Below are positions 49,155 to 57,882 of a DNA stretch of 64,000 nt, in pieces. Source of the DNA: Aggregicoccus sp. 17bor-14 (GTDB taxonomy: Bacteria; Myxococcota; Myxococcia; Myxococcales; Myxococcaceae); NCBI RefSeq assembly GCF_009659535.1, contig NZ_VJZZ01000015.1, forward strand, positions 97,554 to 161,553, in the 5' to 3' direction. The first letter of the stretch is position 1, and each line of letters starts with the position of its first letter. Under the pieces are notes generated by a model. It was given only the letters and a program-made list of their open reading frames with translations. It did not search any database and had not been told where the DNA came from. The translations under genes were made by a program, and so were the position numbers.

Positions 49155-50228
49155 CTAGTCCAGCCCGCGCTCCCAGAGGTCCTCTTCGTCCAGGCCGATG
49201 AGGTGCCCCACCTCGTGCATCACGGTGATGCCGATCTGCTCGATCAGCTCCTCGCGCGTGCGGGCGAAGCGCTCCAGGTTGCGCTGGTAGAGCACGATGG
49301 AGGCGGGGAAGTGGTCCGCCGCGTTCATCACGCTGCGCTCGCCCACGGGCGTGCCGCGGAAGACGCCGAGGATGGCGGGCGAGAGCGGGGGCTTCTCCGC
49401 GAGCAGGTCCTCGTCCGAGGGCAGGTCCTCCACGGCGATGGTGACGTTGTCGAGGTAGCCCTTCACGTGCTCGGGCAGGCCCTTCACCGCGTCCTCCAGC
49501 GCCTGATCGAAGGCCGCCTCGCCCAGGTGCACCGGGGGCGGGAACTCCTCGGGGGCGAGCGCCTGGGCGCGCTGGAAGCGGCGCTGCGCCTCCTTCGCGT
49601 CCCCGCGCCGCTCGGCCAGCAGCCCGAGCGAGTGGTGCGCCCACGGCTCGTCCGGCTCGTCCTCCAGCACGCGCTCGAAGGCCTTGCGCGCCTCCTCGAA
49701 GCGGCACAGCTCGAACAGCGCCATCGCCCGCTCCAGCTGCGCCTCCACCGAGCGCGGCACGTGCGCGAGCGCCGCGTCCGCCTTGACCAGCGCCTCTTCG
49801 CACTCGCCCAGCTGGTTGAAGCCCGTGGCCTCGAGCAGCAGGAACTCGAACACCCGCTCCACGTCGTCGGCCCGCTCGGCGAGCTTGCGCCCGCGCGCGC
49901 AGAGCGCGAGCCCCTCGCTCACCGCGTCCCGGTCCTCGCCCAGCCCCACCACGAGACACTCGGCTGCGCCCAGCAGCAGCTCCACGGCGTCCGGGGCGGC
50001 CTTCACCGCCCGCATGTACGTGCGCGCCGCGTCCTCCACCTCGCCGAGCTCCACCTGCGCCGCGGCCCGGAAGTGCAGCGCCTCGGGGTGCTCGGGCGAG
50101 AGCTGCAGCGCGCCCTCCGCGTGCGCGAGCGCCCCCTCGAAGTCCTCCGCGTCGAAGGCCTCCGCCGCCCGCTCCAGCCGCTCCACCACCCCTGCCGGAT
50201 CCGCCTTCCGTGTGCCGCGCTTCGCCAT
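49155..50228 (-). CDS. TPR protein with C-terminal zincin-like metallopeptidase (PF06262-like)
   Basis: 357 residues, cytoplasmic. Residues 15-230 hold several TPR-like helix pairs (EALHFRAAAQVELGEVEDAARTYMRA; AHHSLGLLAERRGDAKEAQRRFQRA). The tail is a minimal zincin with HEVGHLIGLDEED (HExxH at 338-342), as in the PF06262 family. Such small zincins are poorly understood; the TPR part may bring substrates. The start is the ATG 50228. It is transcribed away from groEL, with 189 bases between. Confidence 0.8.
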   Translation of the reverse strand: MAKRGTRKADPAGVVERLERAAEAFDAEDFEGALAHAEGALQLSPEHPEALHFRAAAQVELGEVEDAARTYMRAVKAAPDAVELLLGAAECLVVGLGEDRDAVSEGLALCARGRKLAERADDVERVFEFLLLEATGFNQLGECEEALVKADAALAHVPRSVEAQLERAMALFELCRFEEARKAFERVLEDEPDEPWAHHSLGLLAERRGDAKEAQRRFQRAQALAPEEFPPPVHLGEAAFDQALEDAVKGLPEHVKGYLDNVTIAVEDLPSDEDLLAEKPPLSPAILGVFRGTPVGERSVMNAADHFPASIVLYQRNLERFARTREELIEQIGITVMHEVGHLIGLDEEDLWERGLD

Positions 50229-50320
50229 AGGGGCGCCATAGAGACGCGCCGCGCGCCGCCTTGTCAATGCCACTCGGGCGCGCCCGCCGACACAGGCCCC
50301 GCAGGCCTCCCAGGTTCGTG

Positions 50321-50348
50321 TTGACAAGCCCCCGTCGGCCCTTATGTT
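50321..50348 (+). promoter_or_regulatory. sigma-70-like promoter of groEL
   Basis: TTGACA at 50321-50326, 16 bases, TATGTT at 50343-50348. The -35 is perfect and the -10 matches four of six. It overlaps the CIRCE operator, as expected for HrcA-controlled genes. Confidence 0.75.
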
Positions 50349-50373
50349 GGCGCTCGCCTGGGCCGAGTGCCAA
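50347..50373. promoter_or_regulatory. CIRCE operator (HrcA binding site)
   Basis: TTGGCGCTC, nine bases, GAGTGCCAA. It is a near-perfect inverted repeat, with two changes from the canonical TTAGCACTC-N9-GAGTGCTAA in the left arm and one in the right. It covers the groEL start region, so heat-inducible repression by HrcA is likely. Confidence 0.85.
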
Positions 50374-50416
50374 CGCTCGGCCCCCGAATTTCCGTCGTTA
50401 TTCCAGGAGGTTGTGA

Positions 50417-52066
<1,650 letters not shown>

Positions 52067-52092
52067 GCCTCCCAGCGCCTGGTGAAGTGACT

Positions 52093-52135
52093 GCGGCCCC
52101 GGGTGCTCTCGCGAGCTCCGGGGCCGCGGTGTTTT
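52093..52135 (+). terminator. rho-independent terminator after groEL
   Basis: Stem GCGGCCCCGG / CCGGGGCCGC with a 15-base loop, followed by GGTGTTTT. The convergent hybrid kinase ends 11 bases later, so it may also stop transcription from that side. Confidence 0.8.
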
Positions 52136-52145
52136 CGGGGTCCGC

Positions 52146-53684
52146 TCAGCCCAGCTTGAGGGCGCGCGCGAGCTCACGGCTCAGCGCGCGCGTGTCGGTG
52201 AGCAGCTTCGGGAGGCACGCGGCCGCGCCGCCGCGCAGGGACTCGAGCGCCGCCTCCATGGTGAGGTGCTCGCTGAGCACCACGAAGGGCGCGCCCTGGC
52301 TGCGCGTGCGCCCCAGCTCCACCGCCTTGCGCCCGAACGCCGGGCTGAAGTCCCAGCTCACCACCACCGCGGTGGGCGGCTCCTGGGGCGGGTCCACCAG
52401 CTCGCCGTACACGCGCGCCTCGAGGCCCAGCAGCGCGAGCGCCTCGCAGAGCTGGCGGGCGCTGTCCGGATTGTCCTCGTACACGTCCACGCGCTTGCCG
52501 CTGCCCGCCTGCTGCGGCTGCGGCAGGGGCGCGGCGAGCGCGGCGCGGATCTTGTCGCGCACCTCGCGGATCTCGTCGAAGGGCTTGAGCAGGTAGTCGA
52601 GCACTCCGAGCTCGATGGCCTGCTGCGCGGTGAGCACGCTGGGGTAGCCGGTCATCAGGATGACGCGGCTCTGCGCGTGCAGCCGCCGCGCCTCCTGCGC
52701 GAGATCCAGCCCGGAGAGCCCCGGCAGGTTCTTGTCCGTGACGATGAGGTCCACGGGCGCGACGCGCAGGTGGCTCAGGGCCTCCTCGGCGGTGTCCGCC
52801 TCGAGCACCTCGCACTCCTTGGCGAGCAGGTCGCGGAAGACGCGGCGGATGATCGCCTCGTCGTCCACCACCAGCACGCGCGGGCGCGCAGTCGGTGCCG
52901 CGTCCGCGGCGGGGAAGAGCACGCGGAACACCGTGGCCGGAGGCGGGGAGTCCCCCAGCGCCGTCGCCGCCACCAGGGAGAGCTGCGCGCCGTGCTCCTG
53001 CGCGATGCGCCGGCACACCGCGAGCCCGAGGCCGGTGCCGCGCCGCTTGCTCGTGGCGTAGGGCTCGAAGAGCCGCTCGCGCATGTCCGGCGGGATGCCC
53101 GGGCCCCAGTCAGCCACGTAGAGCGCGGGGGCGCCGCCCTCGCGCGCGAGCACCAGCTTCACCCGGCCGAGGCCCGCCATCGCGTCGCGCGCGTTGTTGA
53201 GCAGGTTGAGCGTGAGCTGCTCGAGCAGCCGCGCGTTGCCCTGCACCGGGAGCTCCACGGGCGCATCCACCTCCAGCGAGAGGCGGGCCGAGTCCGGGTT
53301 CACGCGGAACAGCTGCACCGCGGCGCCCACCGCCGCGTTGAGCGACACGCGCTCCTGGGGCGCGGGGCGCTGGCTCACCAGGCGGGTGTAGTCCGAGATG
53401 ATCTGCTCCATCCGGTCCACCTGCGCGAGCAGCAGCCCCAGCGGGCCCTTGCGCCCCGCCTCCTCCTCCATCATCTGCGCGTAGGCCTTGATGCCCAGCA
53501 GGGGCTGGCGCAGCTCGTGGAAGACCTCGGCCGCGAGCTGGGCGTGGCCCGTGCCGCCGCCTGCGCGGCGCAGCGCCTCGAGCGCCGTGCGCGCGGCCGC
53601 CACGTCGCCGGCCTGCAGGGCCTGCTGCAGCTGCTCGAGGGGGCTCGCGCCTTGCGCCGGAGGAGGGGCCATGGGCCGGAGCAT
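52146..53684 (-). CDS. hybrid histidine kinase with a true and a degenerate receiver
   Basis: 512 residues, soluble, no sensor domain beyond a short N-terminal helix. HisKA has His56 in FHELRQPLLGIKAY; HATPase shows LLNNARDAM, DWGPGIPP and GTGLGLAVCR. The first receiver (VLVVDDEAIIRR, Asp in IVTDKNLPG, Lys in LLKPF) is complete. A second, C-terminal receiver-like domain (VDVYEDNPDSARQ ... VVVSWDFSPAF ... CLPKLL) lacks a clear phosphoacceptor. Start ATG 53684; ATG 53672 is also possible. It faces groEL's terminator. Confidence 0.87.
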   Translation of the reverse strand: MLRPMAPPPAQGASPLEQLQQALQAGDVAAARTALEALRRAGGGTGHAQLAAEVFHELRQPLLGIKAYAQMMEEEAGRKGPLGLLLAQVDRMEQIISDYTRLVSQRPAPQERVSLNAAVGAAVQLFRVNPDSARLSLEVDAPVELPVQGNARLLEQLTLNLLNNARDAMAGLGRVKLVLAREGGAPALYVADWGPGIPPDMRERLFEPYATSKRRGTGLGLAVCRRIAQEHGAQLSLVAATALGDSPPPATVFRVLFPAADAAPTARPRVLVVDDEAIIRRVFRDLLAKECEVLEADTAEEALSHLRVAPVDLIVTDKNLPGLSGLDLAQEARRLHAQSRVILMTGYPSVLTAQQAIELGVLDYLLKPFDEIREVRDKIRAALAAPLPQPQQAGSGKRVDVYEDNPDSARQLCEALALLGLEARVYGELVDPPQEPPTAVVVSWDFSPAFGRKAVELGRTRSQGAPFVVLSEHLTMEAALESLRGGAAACLPKLLTDTRALSRELARALKLG

Positions 53685-53788
53685 GACGAGCCCGGCGTCC
53701 GCGTGCAATCGAACGTGTCCGGGCTTTGCGGTTGACGCTCCCCAAGGGCCGCACGGATGCTGGCCGCAGCTTCCATCCCGAGGGTGCC

Positions 53789-54181
53789 ATGCCGCAGACG
53801 AACCCCTTCCACTCGCTCGTCCCGCGCAAGCTCACCGACACCGAGCTCGCGCGCTCCATCCGCCTCAACCTCGAGTCCGAGCTGGATGCGATCAACCTCT
53901 ACTCGGCGCACATCGACGCGACCGACAACGAGGCCGCCAAGGCGGTGCTGCGCCACGTGATGGACGAGGAGAAGGAGCACGCGGCGCTGTTCTGGCAGCT
54001 CATCGCGATGCTGGACCCCGCGCAGGCGAAGCACGCGGCCGAGGCGAACGCCAAGTTCCGCCTCCTCATCTCCGGCGCCTCGCACGAGGAGGTGGAGGCC
54101 GCGGGCGAGGGCGGCAACGGCGAGGAGCCCCTGGACCCCGCGGCCCAGAAGCAGCTCACCGTGGGCAACCTGCGGCGCTAG
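53789..54181 (+). CDS. encapsulated ferritin-like protein (EncFtn), encapsulin cargo
   Basis: 130 residues. Two helices with the EncFtn pattern: Glu31, then Glu61 and His64 in DEEKEHAALFW, equivalent to the ferroxidase ligands Glu32, Glu62 and His65 of the Rhodospirillum enzyme. The last eight residues, LTVGNLRR (123-130), match the Myxococcus xanthus encapsulin cargo-loading peptide LTVGSLRR at seven of eight. It therefore should be packed into an encapsulin shell, oxidise Fe(II) and help store iron. No shell gene is in the window, so it resembles M. xanthus EncB/EncC-type cargo encoded apart from the shell. ATG 53789 follows GAGGG. Confidence 0.9.
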   Translation: MPQTNPFHSLVPRKLTDTELARSIRLNLESELDAINLYSAHIDATDNEAAKAVLRHVMDEEKEHAALFWQLIAMLDPAQAKHAAEANAKFRLLISGASHEEVEAAGEGGNGEEPLDPAAQKQLTVGNLRR

Positions 54182-54187
54182 TCCCGC

Positions 54188-55564
54188 CTAGTCCTTCGGC
54201 GGGCTGTGGCGCGCGGCCGGCGTGGCCTCCAGGTCGCGCGCGGCCATGTAGACCACGTTTCGCGAGCCGCGCTTACCCCGGTACATGGCGCGGTCGGCCA
54301 GGTCCATCAGCGTGGCCTTGTCGCGCGCGTGCTCGGGGAAGCTCGCGACCCCGATGCAGGTGCTCAAGGAGAGCGAGAGCCCCTCGCGCGCGAGGAAGTG
54401 GTGCGTCTCCATGGTGCGCCGGATGCGCTCGGCCACCTTGAGCGCGCCGCCCGAGTCGGTGGCGCGCAGCAGCACCACGTACTCGTCCCCGCCGAAGCGC
54501 ACCACCACGTCGCGGTCGCGCACGCAGCCCTTCACCACGCGGCCAGCCTCCACGATCACCTTGCTGCCCACCAGGTGGCCGTGGGTGTCGTTCACCGACT
54601 TGAAGAGGTCCAGGTCGAGGAAGAGCAGGCTGAACACGCCGCCGCTCTCGCTCTGCTCCGCCGAGCGCAGCTCCTGGTCCAGCACCACGTGCAGGTAGCG
54701 GGTGTTGAAGAGGTGGGTGAGGTCGTCGAGGTAGGCGAGATCCTCCACCTCCGCGAAGCGCCCCAGGTTGCGCAGCGCGAGCGCGAGGTGCCGCGAGAGG
54801 TACGCCGCCGCCTCGCTCGCGGCCTCACCCGGAGCCTCGTCGAAGAGCAGCACGGCATGGCCCAGCACCGCCTCGCCGTCCGCCGCGGGAAAGGCGCGCA
54901 CGTGCGCGAAGGGGGAGGGGAGTGACTCCAGCGCCTGCGCGCTGCCCACCGTGCGCAGCCGCACGGAGAGCGCCTCGGCGAGCGGCGTCTCGCTGCCCTC
55001 GGGCAGGCCCGCGGAGGCGAGCAGGTGCTGCTCGCCCTCGGAGTCGCGGGTGAAGAGCAGCGCCGCCTTCGCGCCGGCCTGCTGCTGGAACGCTCCGGGC
55101 CCGGTGTCCAGGAGCTTCTGGCGGTCGAGCGTCGTGGCGATGCGCTGCCCCGTCTCGAGCAGGGCCACGTGGCGGCGCAGGGAGGCGTTCTCCGCGAGCA
55201 GCTGCCGCGTGGTGAGCGCGCGGCGCACCGCGTGGGCGAGCGCCTCGGGGGCCACGGGCTTCACCAGGTACTCGGCCGCGCCGCTCTTGATGGCGCGCAC
55301 GGCGGGGTCCACCTTGTCGAGGCCGGTGAGCACCACCACCTCGATGCCCGGGTAGCGCTCGCGCGCGTAGCGCAGGATGTCCATGCCGTCGCCGCCGGGC
55401 AGGATGAGGTCCGTCACCACCGCGTCGTAGCGGTCCGCACCGAGCGCGCGCTGGGCGTGCTCCAGGTCCGGGACCGAGGTGACTGCGTGGCCTGCGGCCG
55501 TGAGGTAGTCGCCGTAGAGGGTGCGGGCGAGCTTGTCGTCGTCGACGAGGAGGATGCGCGCCAT
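54188..55564 (-). CDS. response regulator with GGDEF diguanylate cyclase domain
   Basis: 458 residues: receiver with Asp52 (VVTDLILPGGDG), a middle GAF-like sensory region (about 145-280) and a C-terminal GGDEF domain. The active-site loop reads GGDEY (358-362) and an RxxD inhibitory site, RDRD, lies five residues before it, so it should make cyclic di-GMP and feel its own product. In myxobacteria such regulators control motility and development. It converges with the EncFtn gene. ATG 55564. Confidence 0.9.
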   Translation of the reverse strand: MARILLVDDDKLARTLYGDYLTAAGHAVTSVPDLEHAQRALGADRYDAVVTDLILPGGDGMDILRYARERYPGIEVVVLTGLDKVDPAVRAIKSGAAEYLVKPVAPEALAHAVRRALTTRQLLAENASLRRHVALLETGQRIATTLDRQKLLDTGPGAFQQQAGAKAALLFTRDSEGEQHLLASAGLPEGSETPLAEALSVRLRTVGSAQALESLPSPFAHVRAFPAADGEAVLGHAVLLFDEAPGEAASEAAAYLSRHLALALRNLGRFAEVEDLAYLDDLTHLFNTRYLHVVLDQELRSAEQSESGGVFSLLFLDLDLFKSVNDTHGHLVGSKVIVEAGRVVKGCVRDRDVVVRFGGDEYVVLLRATDSGGALKVAERIRRTMETHHFLAREGLSLSLSTCIGVASFPEHARDKATLMDLADRAMYRGKRGSRNVVYMAARDLEATPAARHSPPKD

Positions 55565-55619
55565 GGGGAGGTGCCCTTCGGCTTAACACTGCGGGCGGGG
55601 CACTGCTAGGGTGCGGCGC

Positions 55620-56429
55620 GTGGCACCTTTCGAGAGCGGACGGCGGCTGTGCCTCCTCGTCGAGGCGGGCGAGGCGCGCTTCGCCATCGAGGCCACCTCG
55701 GTGATGGAGGTGGCGCACCCCGGCGCGGACGGCCAGTTCCAGCGCGGCGTGCTGGAGGTGAAGGACCTGAGCGCGCTGCTGGGCGGCAGCCCCGAGACCG
55801 GCCCCGGCATGGTGGTGGTGCTCGACACCAGCCCCACGCTCGCGGTGCGCGTGCGCAGCGTGGTGGAGGTGGCGGACGTCGCGCGCGCCCCCTTCTTCAT
55901 GCTCCCCCCGGGACTCGGCGGGCTCGCTGCCCTGAGCCGCGGGGCCCTGGTGCACAAGGACCGGCTCTACCTGGAGCTCGCCGCGGAGGCCCTGCCGCAC
56001 CAGCCTGCTCCCCTGGCAGGCGTGCCGCCGCGGGCGGTGTACCTGCTCGAGGCCCCGCCCGAGCGCGCGCTCGTCTTCGAGTCCCTCGGCCGCCACTACG
56101 GGGTGCCCCTGCCGCTGGTCTCCCAGGTGGTGGCTCGCGGGCCGGACTTCACCGCACTCCCGGTGCAGGCGGGCCCGGTAGCGGGGCTCTTTCCCCACGC
56201 CCAAGCGCTCTGGCCGCTGTGCACGGCGCCGGGGCTGCTGGGGGAGGCGGCGCTCCCGGAGGCCTTCTTCGTGCTCACGGAGCTCGCGGGCCAGAACGTG
56301 GCGCTCGCGGCGGCGCGCGTGGTGGGCGTGTTCCAGCGCTTCGAGCCCACCGAGGCGCGGGGCGAGTTCTCCGCCCAGGGCCTGTCTGCCCCTGCGCTCT
56401 TCCTGGACCTGCAGCGCATGTTTTCTTGA
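55620..56429 (+). CDS. CheW-like protein with two CheW-type domains
   Basis: 269 residues. Two repeats of a CheW-like beta-barrel: the first (CLLVEAGEARFAIEATSVMEV ... LEVKDLSALLG ... MVVVLD ... VRSVVEVADV) is clear; the second begins VYLLEAPPERALVFESLGRHYGVPLPLV and is less so. It would link receptors and a CheA, though none is adjacent. GTG 55620 was chosen over GTG 55611 because AGGG precedes it at about nine bases. A receiver gene follows 74 bases downstream. Confidence 0.68.
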   Translation: MAPFESGRRLCLLVEAGEARFAIEATSVMEVAHPGADGQFQRGVLEVKDLSALLGGSPETGPGMVVVLDTSPTLAVRVRSVVEVADVARAPFFMLPPGLGGLAALSRGALVHKDRLYLELAAEALPHQPAPLAGVPPRAVYLLEAPPERALVFESLGRHYGVPLPLVSQVVARGPDFTALPVQAGPVAGLFPHAQALWPLCTAPGLLGEAALPEAFFVLTELAGQNVALAAARVVGVFQRFEPTEARGEFSAQGLSAPALFLDLQRMFS

Positions 56430-56503
56430 TCGCCCCGGAGCGCGGCCATTAGGCTCCCTTGCTCGACTTCCCGGCAACCCCCCGTCCCCAAAGGCTTTGA
56501 TCG

Positions 56504-57781
56504 ATGCCCAAGAACCTGCTGGTCGCCGACGACTCCCTCACCATCCGCAAGGTGATCGGGATGATCTTCGCGACCGAAGACTTCCAGGTGACCGCGGTGG
56601 ACAACGGGCTGGACGCCATCAGCCGCGCGCGCGAGCTGCGCCCCGACATCGTGCTCGCCGACGTGACCATGCCCGGCAAGAGCGGCTACGAGGTGTGCGA
56701 GGCACTCAAGAGCGACCCCTCCACCCAGGCGATTCCCGTGCTGCTGCTCGCGGGCACCTTCGAGACCTTCGACGAGGCGCGCGCCCGCTCGGTGCGCGCC
56801 GATGACCACGTGCCCAAGCCCTTCGAGAGCCAGGTGCTCCTGGACAAGGTGAAGGCGCTGGTGGGGCAGAAGTCCAACACGATGCCCGCCGCCGCGGCGA
56901 TGCGCACGGTGGCCCCCTCGGCTGCGCCCGTCGCCGCCGCGCCCGCTGCTCCGCGCCCGCCCGCGCCCGGGATGGCGCCGCCTCCGGGGGCGCGCCCGGG
57001 CATGCCTCCGGGCCCCGGGATGCCGCCGCGCCCGGGCATGCCGGGTGGCCCCGGGATGCCGCCTCCCGCCGGGATGGCGCGTCCGGGCATGCCTCCGGGC
57101 CCCGGGATGCCGCCGGGGCCGGGCATGGCTCCGCGCCCCGGGATGCCGGGCCCCGGCATGCCGCCGCCTCCGGGCATGGCGCGCCCGGGCATGCCTCCTG
57201 GGCCGGGGATGCCTCCGGGCCCTGGCATGCCGCCGCGCCCCGGGATGCCGGGTCCGGGCATGCCGCCGCCTCCGGGCATGGCGCGTCCGGGGATGCCTCC
57301 GGGGCCGGGCATGCCGCCGCCTCCGGGCATGGCGCGTCCTCCGGCCGGCGCCCCCGCGCCCAACATCCCGGGCGGCTTCCCGCGCCCGCCGGGTGGCACG
57401 CCGCTGCCCGCAGGTCCCGCGGGCGTCCCGCCCATTGGCGGCGGCGGTGCCCAGCCGGGCCGCTCGCGCGATCCCTTTGGCCTCGGGGCTCCGGGCGCGC
57501 AGCCCGCTCCCGCGCGTGCGCCCGTGGCGCCCCCGCCCCAGTCCTCGCTGGACGATCTCTCCATCGACGACGCTCCGGCGGCGCCTGCGCCCGCCGCGGC
57601 GCGTGCGCCGGCCGCGCCTGCCTCCAGTGATGGCGGCGAGGCGCTGCTGCGCGAGGCGCTCTCCAAGGCGAGCCGCGAGGTGATCGAGAAGATCGCGTGG
57701 GAGGTGGTACCGCAGCTGGCGGAGACCATCATCCGCGAGGAGCTCGAGCGGCTCATCAAGGACCGCGAGACGCAGCACTAG
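56504..57781 (+). CDS. receiver protein with proline/glycine/methionine repeat and C-terminal helix
   Basis: 425 residues. N-terminal receiver with Asp53 ([11 protein letters not shown]) and Lys in VPKPFES, complete. From about residue 155 to 285 comes a [15 protein letters not shown] low-complexity segment repeated with a 34-residue period, then an Ala/Pro linker and a C-terminal conserved helix ([30 protein letters not shown]) found in deltaproteobacterial receivers and likely to be a protein-binding or dimerising element. Output unknown. It follows a CheW-like gene, so it may belong to a chemosensory pathway. Confidence 0.8.
   Translation: MPKNLLVADDSLTIRKVIGMIFATEDFQVTAVDNGLDAISRARELRPDIVLADVTMPGKSGYEVCEALKSDPSTQAIPVLLLAGTFETFDEARARSVRADDHVPKPFESQVLLDKVKALVGQKSNTMPAAAAMRTVAPSAAPVAAAPAAPRPPAPGMAPPPGARPGMPPGPGMPPRPGMPGGPGMPPPAGMARPGMPPGPGMPPGPGMAPRPGMPGPGMPPPPGMARPGMPPGPGMPPGPGMPPRPGMPGPGMPPPPGMARPGMPPGPGMPPPPGMARPPAGAPAPNIPGGFPRPPGGTPLPAGPAGVPPIGGGGAQPGRSRDPFGLGAPGAQPAPARAPVAPPPQSSLDDLSIDDAPAAPAPAAARAPAAPASSDGGEALLREALSKASREVIEKIAWEVVPQLAETIIREELERLIKDRETQH
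57071..57340 (+). repeat. in-frame tandem repeat of 102 bases (half-unit 51)
   Basis: ATG codons of the repeated GMAR motif are at 57074, 57176, 57278 and 57329: spacing 102, 102 and 51 bases. Units are in frame and encode [15 protein letters not shown] sequence. It lies inside the receiver gene. Confidence 0.85.
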
Positions 57782-57882
57782 GCCCTCGCTCCCCGCGCGG
57801 GGACGTGGCAGACCCTGAAACCCGCCCGCGGGCCGGTGCGCACGATGCGCGCCGGCCTCGCGGCGCTTGACGAGAACGCGTG

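Noticed and set aside
56960..57345. CRISPR-like regular spacing
   Set aside because: Units are in frame, code for Pro/Gly/Met repeat and have no unique spacers.
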